This document shows, piece after piece, positions 1 to 11,415 of a DNA stretch of 25,731 nt; within the stretch, counting starts at the first letter, position 1, and each line of letters opens with the position of its first letter. The stretch comes from Beroe ovata. Taxonomy: Eukaryota; Ctenophora; Nuda; Beroida; Beroidae. The DNA is taken from positions 141,914 to 167,644 of the forward strand of contig CAMPET010000111.1 of NCBI GenBank assembly GCA_946803715.1, in the 5' to 3' direction. The position numbers and the translations under genes are program-made. Under the pieces are notes generated by a model. It saw nothing but the letters and a program-made list of their open reading frames with translations, did no database searches and was not told where the DNA came from.

Positions 1-37
1 TGGGTGTGTGTGTGTGGGTGGGTGGGTGTGTGTGTGG
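1..37. repeat. TG/GGTG microsatellite
   Basis: Alternating TG and GGTG units at the very left edge of the window; truncated by the edge. Confidence 0.9.
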
Positions 38-571
38 AAGTCAGCTAGGAAGTAGAAACTCCATACGATACGAGGAACTGCTATCAAAATTTTACAGTAA
101 CATAGTAACTGAAAGTATCACGGTTAGTATATAAAGGTACCAAGGGTGAAGGGAATCTAGATTCTAGATACGTCGATGAAACAGCATAATCCTTCAATCC
201 TATCTGTACGAATCACTCCCGAAAAGTCGGCGCAAGAAAATGGCCCAATTATAGTCCTTACGTTTGAACTTTGAAGTCTGCCGGGGAAACAGGACATTCG
301 CGCGCGGTTAAAAGTCGACTAAAAGTAAAATTTTAACAGGAATTAGCCCCACATGTCACACAATTATACTTTGCGCGCGTGGATTTCCTGCAACAATGAA
401 TAGCAACACACAACCACGCAACAGAAAAGTACCCACACACACACTCCTTCTCCGGTCCAGCTTGAAACATTGACAGAAAGCGAGCTATTAATATCGGTTA
501 TTATAACATCACACACGCACAACACATACTGCCGTATAATAAGCAGTGGTATGAGTTTAACAAATGTACAA

Positions 572-591
572 TGTATAGTGTACACTATACA
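572..591. repeat. 20-bp perfect palindrome of the GTACACTATACA family
   Basis: TGTATAGTGTACACTATACA is its own reverse complement. Its 12-bp core GTACACTATACA recurs at 14880-14891 and 15867-15878. Confidence 0.85.
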
Positions 592-677
592 GGCTACTAC
601 ATTGGCATAGTAGAGATAATGGGTAAGAAAGATGAACACCAAGCTCACCAATTATGCATGGTAATACAAAGTACTCA

Positions 678-743
678 CCACCCCACACACACCCAGTGCC
701 CACGCCCCCACACCAACACACACATACCCACGTACACACCCAT
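678..743. repeat. Interrupted CA-rich tract
   Basis: CACA and CCCACA units with frequent interruptions; an old microsatellite. Confidence 0.75.
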
Positions 744-1253
744 ATTATTTAGGCGGGTAGTGATCCAATAGGTATTGAGCCAGGGCATGTTATATTTATA
801 CGGCAGATGATGCGCTGGTATCCGTATAGACATGATAGACGGGTTTTGACAAGTTGGCGGATAAAACAGGGAGTGAATTTTACATTTCAAACAAATCAAT
901 TGCCATTTGTAAAAGATTGGCATTTAAAACAAGTGACAATCCTCATGTGCCATGATTTTGGAGGAGGCTCTTGTGTAGACATTGGTGTGAAAAGTGTAGA
1001 CATTGGTGTTCACAGCCGTACCCTGACACCACACTAAAATCACACCATTGTCTACATTAGCTGTGACACAGACGCAGCATTAATACGCCAATAGCTGCTC
1101 TACTTATCGGTTTATGCCATAAAGGATGCCAATTACCACCTTATTCCGACGTGGACGGATATTTTACATAAGAAATATATCTGTTCTGTCAATGGAGGAG
1201 GATATTATGTCATTATAGTTATACGTCTTATAGTCAAAGACGGTGTCTCATAT

Positions 1254-1458
1254 CTAGTTCATGTTGGCTAGTCGTCGCATTCTCCTTGCATTCCTGTCCT
1301 GATCCCTAATCTTCTTCTCCATTTCCTGATCTGTGAGGTTCTCGATAGTGGGCGCCCACTTGTCCAGGTTACCCGTTCTCATGGGCGTCTCGATAGGTTT
1401 GAGAGGTGACTCTGTGAACGTCATGTACTTGGTGTGCCAACCCAGCTGACCTCGTATA
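1254..1458 (-). CDS. SMARCB1: SMARCB1 exon 9 (C-terminal nucleosome-binding helix and stop)
   Basis: Acceptor TTCTTGCAG/TATACGAG. It encodes SIRGQLGWH, the end of repeat 2, [20 protein letters not shown], and ends RRLANMN before TAG at 1256-1254. The Arg-rich helix is nearly identical to vertebrate SMARCB1. Confidence 0.97.
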
Positions 1459-4400
1459 CTGCAAGAATACGTTAGCTGCTGTGTCATTATCTCAGTCATC
1501 GCTATCGGGAACACTATATATTTTCCAATTCCATGCCTAATTCAAATTAACCAATAATGCCATGCTAGAGAGCAATTAAAAGTGGCCATCTCATGGTACA
1601 TCATAGAACCGAGCTTATCATCCAACCTGTAAGATATAGCAGATATGAACTCCCCTCCGAGACCCAGCTCCTGACAGAGTATCCGGGCAAACTCCTCGGG
1701 ACTGTTCTGGGGGCAGCTGATGTCCCACTCAAACTGATCCACAAGGGATGTGTTCCCAACGTGGATATTCAGCTGAGGGAGAGGGGTTGGCTGGGTTAGT
1801 ATCGGGGAATAATAATTGGAGAGTATAGTATGAGAGTATAGTAAGAGAGTATCTGTATGGTAAGAGAGTATAGTAGCATGATTCCTATATGCTGGTTAAA
1901 TAGGTGAGCATAATTGGGAGGGAGTTAGAGTAAGGGACTGTAATGTGCTGGCTCTAAATCGAGGTGGAATTATCGAGTGACGAGTAAGGTCGTAATGGGC
2001 GATAATTCGAAATCATGATATGCCCTCCTCCACCTCTCTTCCCCATGCCATCAGTGTAATACCACTGTACTAGGTCGATGTGGGGGTAATGATATTATCT
2101 ATGATTACCCACAATCAGAAACTAAACCATTGTGAGCGAGAGAATTGCTCAATTGTTTGGGGGCAACATGAACAATGCACGCGCGGCCTCACAAGGAACA
2201 GAGGTTATATTAGGATTTTTTGTGAACAATCGCTAGTGTGAGGTTCAGTACAGTTACATTTCTTATTTTAATAGTTTTTGCTCGAATGAATTTGTTGATC
2301 TTAATTACAAGAGTTTCTCAATGTTATATTTCGTTGGTAGCCAGGAATCTCCGTGGAAATCTACGTAAATGTGAGTGAGTGCGTGAATGAAAGTGAGTCA
2401 GTGAGTGAGTGAAAGTAAGTGAGTCAGTGAGTGAATAAGTGATTGAGTGAATAAGTGGGTGAGTGAGTGAGTGAGTGTGTGAGTGAATGTAAGTGAGTCA
2501 GTGAGTGAGTGAAAGTAAGTGAGTGAATGAGTGAATAAGTGAGTGAATGAATGTAAGTGAGTGAGTGTCGAGTGAGTGAATGTAAGTAACTAGTGAGTGA
2601 ATATAAGTGAGTGCGTGTTCTTAGCTCATACAATAGCTCAAGTGTAGGGAAAATGTTGTTCAGGTGCTGACATTGTTTACAATTTCTCGGAATTCCGATC
2701 CATATTGTCTTCGTGAAGCCATTATTCCACTTGACATGTGTTACAATTGCCAAGAAAAGATTTAAGTTGGCTTAACACAAACCACAACATTGAACTATGA
2801 CACACTTTGATCCCATCTGAGCAATCAAAATGTTTTTTTTCTTTTCTTAAGCCAGGTTTCGTCTGTAACACTGTGTACCCAATAATACCCAAAGTTGTAC
2901 CCTTTGTATCTTTATATTCCCCATTACAACAACAGTCAGCCATTGTTAACACTGGCACAACATCTCAGCATTGGTGTTGAGACCAGTGTTGTGACCTTGC
3001 TCTTCACTGACGGGACTGATATAATAATTTCGTCCTAGGAGCGTGCTCATTATGCGGCATAAATTACCAAACTTCTCTTTCAGTCCGTCTCCAGTCCCTA
3101 CATCCATAGTAACAAATTTGAATGGTCTTTGTAGAAATGGCCACGACTTGGTAACAGGCACGGCGCCGTTTTATATCCAGAGCAGTTGCTCCAATTCCAC
3201 ATTGATGCATTATTGCATTTACTCCACTTAATTTTGCTGCAGAGGCGCGGTGGCCTGTAACGAAGTGGATCGTAATCAGTCAATCATAACACCTGTGCTA
3301 AATGAGTGGGGATATTGTGCTAGATGGTATCTCCGAACAAAAGTGACAATGACACACCTCATGACCAGGGTGATTATGAGCTACTATATAGCAGCATACA
3401 CAGAAACAGACGCACACAAACACAGACACACGAGACACATACACACAGATACACACACATGGTTACTGATGCATGTTCGGCATCTTCAATCAAACACTCC
3501 TTCATAAGATATGATCAGAAGATGTAAGACCGTGAGAGACTTTCTCAAGTGATACTGATAGACCCCCAAAGTTGTAAGCTGATATCATATCCTCTCTGCA
3601 CTGCAATCAGTGAGACGCGTTTGAAAAGCTGTCCAGCATCCAGTGATATAATGACATTTGATATTGCCAGTATCGATTCTTGTTCATGTTAATGTTTGTT
3701 GCCTGTTCGATGTTCGTCAAACCGGCGATGTCTTGGGCATCTTACAGATTTCATCGTGCTGACACTGCCTCAAAAATAGTTACGACTTTTGTCTACTTGC
3801 TACGTATTAATCTCCAAATAAGGTTCGATTATATTAACTTTGTTCTATGTGCCATGCAACTCTAATCCGGCTGCCGGAGCAGCAAGCTTTTCCAACGAGA
3901 ACTTGCTAATCTTCGTTTAATTTCCGGCTGAAAACCTGAAATTGCTATCCTATCCGAGTTGGAGTTGGCTAAAAGCTGAAGTATGCACTGTGCATACTGA
4001 CGCAGTCTTTACGGAAATCATACACATAGTATGAATATGACGCCCTTTCATACGATGGGATTTGTATGTGTGTTGAGTGATGGCGATTACTTGTTCGTCA
4101 TATTTCCGTTGAACCCACTTACAAACACACACACACACATACACACACACACACACACGAACACACACACACATANACACACACACACACACAAACATAG
4201 TGAATAGTCTCCTCAATATTATACCAATGTTGAATGTCCAAGCTCTAGCTGTTGTCTCACTCACACACAAACACACACACACACAATAGCTCCCAGGCGC
4301 CACTTCCCGATGAGGTTTATTCTCAAGTCATGGCATTATGGCGAGACACATTCATAACACAAGTTTCACACTTCTACCGATCCATGGCCAATGACCATGA

Positions 4401-6360
4401 CTCGCGCCCTCAATCTGCTAAGTGCTAAGCGTTTATATAGTTTGATGATTGCTAATTGCTAATCCTGCAGGGGGTCAATTAATTAATTCTCGCAGCGGCT
4501 GTCGTCGTTCTTATCGCTATTATTATAGGGGATTACAATCAGACGCTATTGCTCAGGAAAAGTCTAGTAACGGATCAAAGTTTTATTTGATTTCTATGGT
4601 CATTCCCAATCAAATCATACAGTTGGATTCTCTGGTGCGAAGTTTCATCCGATGACGATGTCATATAGCACGTGTATAATAGCACTTCATTGTCACAGAA
4701 CCTGACACACAAGTGTGAAGTGCCTATAGTAGCACCAGGCACCTGTAGACTGCACGCTGCAGTCACACCCACACCCACAGTCCACACTGACACACACGCT
4801 GACACACACAGACACGCATACTGGCACAGACACAGACACAGACACAGACACACAGACACAGACACAGACACAGACACACAGACACNTCGCTATTATTATA
4901 GGGGATTACAATCAGACGCCATTGCTCAGGAAAAGTCTATATAGTAACGGATTAAAGTTTTATATGATTTCTATCAATCAAATCATGCAGTTGGCTTTTC
5001 TGGTGCGAAGTTTCATCCGATGATGATGTCATATAGCACGTGTATACTGTATAGCAATCCATTGTCACAGAACTTGACACACAAGTGTGAAGTGCCTATA
5101 GTAGCACGTGTAGACTGCACGGTGCAGTCACACCCACACCCACAGTCACACCCACACCCACAGTCCACACTGACACACACAGACACAGACACAGACACAC
5201 AGACACAGACACACACACNCACACACACACAAAGGATTTCGACAGCACACACACCGTTCAGACTGCTAAACTGCATACAAAACAGGTGCTTACATATGTC
5301 TGAGGATTAGTACGAGGTCGTTAGTTTCAACAGTGAATTCCTGATTGGAAGTGAGGATTTTTCGTGAATAGTTTTTGTTGCAACTTTGATCCTCACAAAG
5401 AATTGATATCATACCAGGTGCTTTGTCAATGATATTTCCATGGCATGGCCTTAGTCGAAAAATTAACAAAAGTTTTATTTCTTAATCTAAATTCTTGCGA
5501 AAAGGGAAAACTGCTTATAGTTACTCGTCACAATATAATTGAATTTCGCCGCAATGAATTTTTCCATGAGGTTTCCTGTAAAATACTACTTCCTGAAGGT
5601 AACTTTCATATTACAACGTTTTGCTTTAGGGCCACGCCCATGTTTGCATATCATATCACTTTCTTGATTTCTCTGACTTAACCGGGAGCTAGACAAGCTT
5701 ATAGTTGACTAAACCCCCAGACAATATTTAACTGAAAATATTGATACTAAAGGGCGTAGAGTCACATTTTTGTTTAACAAAATATGTACAGTACCACTTT
5801 TATTTCTACCACTTATATATGTACCACTTTTATATGTACAGTACCACTTAACGTTATCCGCAGGCGGTAATGAAGACATAGGTGGTAGTATAACAGCATA
5901 GGTGAAAAATCACATAAAAGTTATTTTCAATCTCTCTATCTTAGAAATTTATAACTTAGCGAAGGGGGTCATACTTGTTTTGTTTAACCAAATTATACAA
6001 CAGGCCGTGATAAGATTAACCAACGATATGTAATAGACTGAAAAATGTTACATATTCCTACCTATTATAGTAGCACACTGTTAAACGGATGGACTAATAT
6101 TAGAGGACGCAGAGTTAAACATTGAGCGTGTCAGCACGGCGCACGCCCTAAATATATACGGTGAAGAAGTTATATTAGTTCAGAACTATTTTGAAACTTA
6201 TTGAACTTACTGTTGTCTTGTGACATTACTCAAAACAGTAGTCTGTGGTCCGTTATCTCAACGAATATTGCTCGCCCAACACCAAATATTATGTTGGGCT
6301 GGATTCGAGAAACCATTGTCCGTCATCTCGCTTAACATCATGCAGCAACACATGGCACCA

Positions 6361-6392
<32 letters not shown>

Positions 6393-9300
6393 ACTTGACA
6401 GATATGTCTCTGTTTGACCCTATTGTTAACGTACAGATGTTGTCCTACCAATGTCATGCTACCCCTACATGATGCTACACACTAAATCACCACATATAAG
6501 CATATACAAGATATATAATCGTGAATATGCCATAGACTTGGCAGGGTACATTCCCCAGCCCAGCTCGACTCCCCATGTGGCATTTCAGCCTTATTACAGG
6601 GGGAAGAGAGGTGAACCCTTCTCTTCGAAGTATAATGCGCGTTCTGCCCTTGCCTTCCCCTCTCCTCTCCTCTTCTGTCCAGTTCACCTCTCCTCTCTTC
6701 TCGTCTCATCTCTTCTCTTCCCTTCTCTTCTCTCGTCTCTCCTCTACCTACTTATCATCTCTCCTCTCCTCTCTTCTCCCCTCTTCTCCCCATCTCCCTA
6801 CTTATCATCTCTCCTCTTCTCTCTTCTCCTCTCTTCCCCATCTCCCTACTTATCCTCTCTTCTCTCTTCTCTCCTCTCTTCTTCTCTCTCGATTCTCGGG
6901 TACAAGGAACTCACACGCTCGCTCTCATACTCGTGGGTTCTTTACCGTTCGATGGAATTGATGCTTTATATGATGCGTTCACTTTTTTCTTTATTGTTTC
7001 CAGGTTTCATGGTTCTGGGGTACATCATGTGCCCTTATATTATGTGTAGCCTTTTATTCGACTCTATGGGATTGTGCACCAGTCGTTCACACCCGTGTAA
7101 AATATTATATGCTATAATTCATCCGTTGCATATATTTATAGTGATTAGTGATTGGATTATCAGTATAATATTTGAGCCCTGTTTGATACTTCTAACTTTA
7201 TTTGGTTCCGTAGCATGCAATCAGCAGCGGCAGATATTGCTACCAGTCTCATTCCTATGACAACAAGTAACAATATGTATGTGTATGACACACCGTAACG
7301 TGGAATTGTAACTTCGGTAGAACTCAAACCTCCCCTTCCTAGTAATAACAGTAGCCGTGGTGTATTCATACCATGTGTTTCTACTTGAACATGAGTCACG
7401 GACAGCTGCATCAGCCGACTCTTCCCTGACTTCAAACCCAGGGTCTTCTCCCTTGATGGTGAGATTTCATGTGACTTCGAAACTCACCTCAGGTTAAGAA
7501 ATAGAATTTTCCCAAATAAGCTATTTTGGGAAAGTTCTTGGCCATTTTTTGGTATCGGTATGTTTTTGCTTCCCAGTTCCCACTGGTTTGAAATCGTCAT
7601 TTGGGCGTGGTTTGATTGCCAGTATGAACCCTACGCGATGATTGATACTTGTAGTTAGAGAGTGAGAGATATGATTTGGTAGAAAATAAGTGCCGTTAGT
7701 GCCAGTAAGGTATTCATTAGAGACCTTATAAGTCGGACTATGAAAGTGTGGGTTCACTGATCACTCATGGCACTTTCTACTGAGATCAGAAATTCGGAGA
7801 TTTTTTGTTCCATTTTATACAAAAATCACCGATTCCAAGGTATTTTTGCACGCTGAATCGAATCCCGATCGAATTTTGGGCCTATCTTCCTTCCCTGAGC
7901 AGCTATTCATCATCTGACTTCAAACCTCTTAGCAAAAAATAGAACGTTCCCAAATTTCCCGATGTAGTGTGTGTGTGTGTGTGTATGTGTATGTGTGTGT
8001 GTGTGTCTGAGTGCATGGAGAGAATATCAATAATGAAATGTTTTGAGTCTTATTATGCAATATTATCGTCATGTCGAAATTGTCAAATAATGAGCGCTTT
8101 GTCAATTCCTCTAACCATATATCAGGAAGGATGGTAATTAGCTAATTATCCTGTTTTAATTATGAATGAACGCTTAATTTCTCTGTACCTTGTAGTTCGA
8201 GGTGTTCATTTCGCGCTTTGGAAACTTAACTTTTGTCGCCATGTTGATCAGGCGACCCCTACTAGGATCCATGCATATATAAACAATGAACACATATACT
8301 AAACTGCATAAGCATACATACTGAACGTGCTAATTAGCCGATTAAACTCGTGCATTGTACGATTGGTGGATGAAACACGCATCGCATGAATTTCACATGT
8401 AGACTCGAAATGCTGGTTATTCATCCGCTGATTAATATAATTAGCCCGGTCGAAACTACACGCCGACTTTGTACTGATTATTCATGTTGGGTGCGCGGCG
8501 CGATTATCTCAGAGTAATCCAGTAGACTACTAGGCACTGGCTTAGATCGTACAACCCGCTGGGGATGAGCACAGTCTTAGGTCATTGGCCGTAAGTTGAT
8601 CTGCAATGATTGTAATTGACTTTACAGCTGATTCCTCCACAATCAATATGAAATTTCTCGTTAATTGATGACCAGGTCTAAGTTCTGCTGCTTGAAAGCT
8701 AATCGGTGAAATAATGATTTCATCGGAGTCGCAGAATTCTACATTATCTTTCGTCTTATCACTTCATGCCACTATTCGATAGTTAACACTAAGTATAACC
8801 TGGATATAGTCGACAATAGTCATTGTACAGCACTCATCAAGTACACTGCTTCCCCAGAAAGGTGAACAGTTCTAGAAACCTTTGTGTCGAGATACCTTTG
8901 TGATTGACACCCACACGCACACAGGTGAACAGTGAACACACGTACACACACAGTACTTACTACTAACGTACAGATGTACACAAACACAGACACAGACACA
9001 GACATAAAGATGTACGGATACAAAAACAGGTACGCAGACACAGACAGTAGATACGCACATAGATACAGACATACACAAGCACAAACAAACAGACACAAAC
9101 ACACAGGCACATACACAGACCCACACACTCACACTCACATACCTACTACTCTTTTATCTGAGATCCAGATGCCACAGTCAATGCCACCTCTTCAGTCATT
9201 TGCCACTTGTGAGATACCGACTTATGTTTATGTGCGTTTTCCCAGTTCCTATTTCCAGCATAACGTATTGAACAAAGTCAAACTCAGTTCCTCCATGTTT

Positions 9301-11372
9301 GCAGGGGGTTTGAACCCCGCTACCAGTTTAAATGCATTTCCTCACTTCACATGTCAATTTGTGCCTCGTTAGCGCTGCTAACGAGGACTTCCTAAATTGA
9401 GTGGTCTTTATCATTATGGTTGTGCCTGGCTTGAGAATGGAATTAGGAGGGCAATATATCATGTCGTCAGGAGCCATTAGACTTGAGGAGGTGGATATTG
9501 ACTTTAAGGAGAGAGAAGGTGACTTTGAGAAGAGGACTGATGAGATAGTAGGAAAATATACAGTTGGGGGTATAACAGGAGGTTACCATGGTTATAGTGG
9601 TCACTGGTCATTCAAGTACTGCTCATGTCTGCTGCAGGCAATCATACCCTACTCAACTAACATACTGCAGTTACTAGCTATTGATAAACTGTTCGGATAA
9701 CCATTCTATAACGACAAATCCCACCATAACAAGATACTACCTCTGAGCATGGATATTTCGTATAGTTCTAGTATAGGTATATTTCATAGTCCTAGATATA
9801 TATACCCGATAGAAGATTGCCCAATGTTATTGACACTAATCACTTGGTTGAGAGGTCTAAATGCACTTGGTAACAATAAGAACAACAACCTAGCGGTTAC
9901 TTCAGTATCAGTCACCGAGTCAGTCACAGTTATAATAAACCAGCTGTAGACACACGTGATATACACATTGTGGAGGTGTAAGGGAAAAACTGCAGAATAT
10001 TTCAGAAACTTATCATTCTACCTGTCCTAGTTGGAATCAAGTCCTGGTAATTAACTGGTTATCCTATAGTATAGTATGTGTCTTCCAGTGGTTGTCGATC
10101 GATGTGGTTGCAATTAGAAAATCTGCTCTACTACTCATTGCTTTTTCTTAGCTCTGCGTATGGCAGTATGAGAACAATCCTAATGCATCATATCTGCGAT
10201 CTCAATATGACCCGGATCCTTGCCATATCCCATGTTCGCAATGTGGTTCCACAATGTCCTACACCATATGCGATATACATAATATATTGTTCAGTCATAT
10301 AAGCCCTAGATTCCTAGTATTGGGTGACCATAGTAGGTAGTGAATGCGTATATTATTTACCCTGCTTGTTTACATGATTGTTGGATAGTCATTCACCTGT
10401 GTGTAGTTATTCTACAGAGCACCATACATAACATTCATCTGCTTGTGATCAGTCCTTGGTCTTAGTCTAATATAGTTGAGATGTATGCTGCCAGTGAAAT
10501 TTGCAAGAACCGCATCGTAATTCAATCTTCGTGAGCGTCGAAGATATTAAGAAAGTCGAAAGTTTTGCACTATCATCTCTCTGTAATGCCTGCAGAAACA
10601 TGCAGATAGCATACATCATTGACATTCAGTGCTGCACTGCGCATGCCCTTTGAATCATTCTGTTGAATCGTTCTGTTCCTGGTATTTAGTCGAATTGCAG
10701 TCACCGTGGGGAATGAAGAATGGTCAGCAACTGCTCACTGCTCTATAGTTGAGGTTCAGCCAGTGTACGGGCATCACTATCAATGTCACGGTTTACTAGA
10801 GTAGATTCCCATATAGTGTGTCCATCCCCCTTAGATGAGACACTTGTGTCTAATCATGTACCTAAACTGTCCCGTTCTGTACACACTACTGCACTTGGTG
10901 TAAATAAACTCCCCACNAGAACCGCATCGTAATTCAATCTTCGTGAGCGTTGAAGATATTTAGAAAGTCGAAAGTTTTGCACTGTCATCTCTTTGTAATG
11001 CCTACAGAAACACGCAGATAGCATACATCATTGTCATTCAGTGCTGCAATGCGCATGCCCTGCGAATCATTCTGTTGAATCGTTCTGTTCCTGGTATTTA
11101 GTGGAATTGCAGTCAACGTGGGGAATGAAGAATGGTCAGCAACTGCTCTCTGCTCTATAGTTGAGGTTCAGCCAGTGTACGGGCATCACTATCATTGTCA
11201 CGGTTTACTAGAGTAGATTCCCATATAGTGTGTCCATCCCGCCTAGATGAGACACTTGTGTCTAATCATGTATCCAAACTGTCCCGTTCTGTACACACTA
11301 CTGCTCTTGGTGTAAAAAAACTCCACGCCAGTATGACAGAGTTATTACTGGAACAGACACACATACACACAG

Positions 11373-11415
<43 letters not shown>

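Larger units (their letters stand above)
1..1253. other. 3' flank of SMARCB1, no gene seen
   Basis: Open frames here run through CA/TG repeats or lack any family resemblance. The stretch holds a TG/GGTG microsatellite at 1-37, a CA-rich tract at 678-743, a 20-bp perfect palindrome at 572-591, and two 16-bp direct repeats (973-988, 994-1009) with a diverged inverted third copy near 1042-1056. Confidence 0.6.

Noticed and set aside
2424-2753. 109-codon minus-strand open frame rich in Leu-Thr-His-Ser
   Set aside because: Mostly a translation of the GTGA tetranucleotide repeat; no independent coding signal.
2640-3283. Possible decayed transposon or pseudogene on the minus strand
   Set aside because: Three short frames in a row look mildly protein-like, but the shifts are frequent and no transposase, reverse transcriptase or host motif is recognisable.
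6451-7260. 269-codon open frame as one protein
   Set aside because: Its first half is CT-repeat translation; only the part after the acceptor-like site near 7002 is worth testing.
7418-7960. Repeated CTGACTTCAAACC...AATAGAA...TTCCCAAA words
   Set aside because: Two loose matches at unequal spacing, too short and diverged to define a repeat family.
9301-9322. tRNA-like T-arm/B-box (GGGGTTTGAACCCC)
   Set aside because: The stem-loop resembles a T arm, but no A-box, anticodon arm or acceptor pairing is found 30-70 nt upstream.
8820-9372. Open frames on both strands across the CA field (Cys/Val or Thr/His-rich)
   Set aside because: They are translations of decayed CA/TG repeats. The non-repeat tail (about 9150-9372) shows no recognisable domain.
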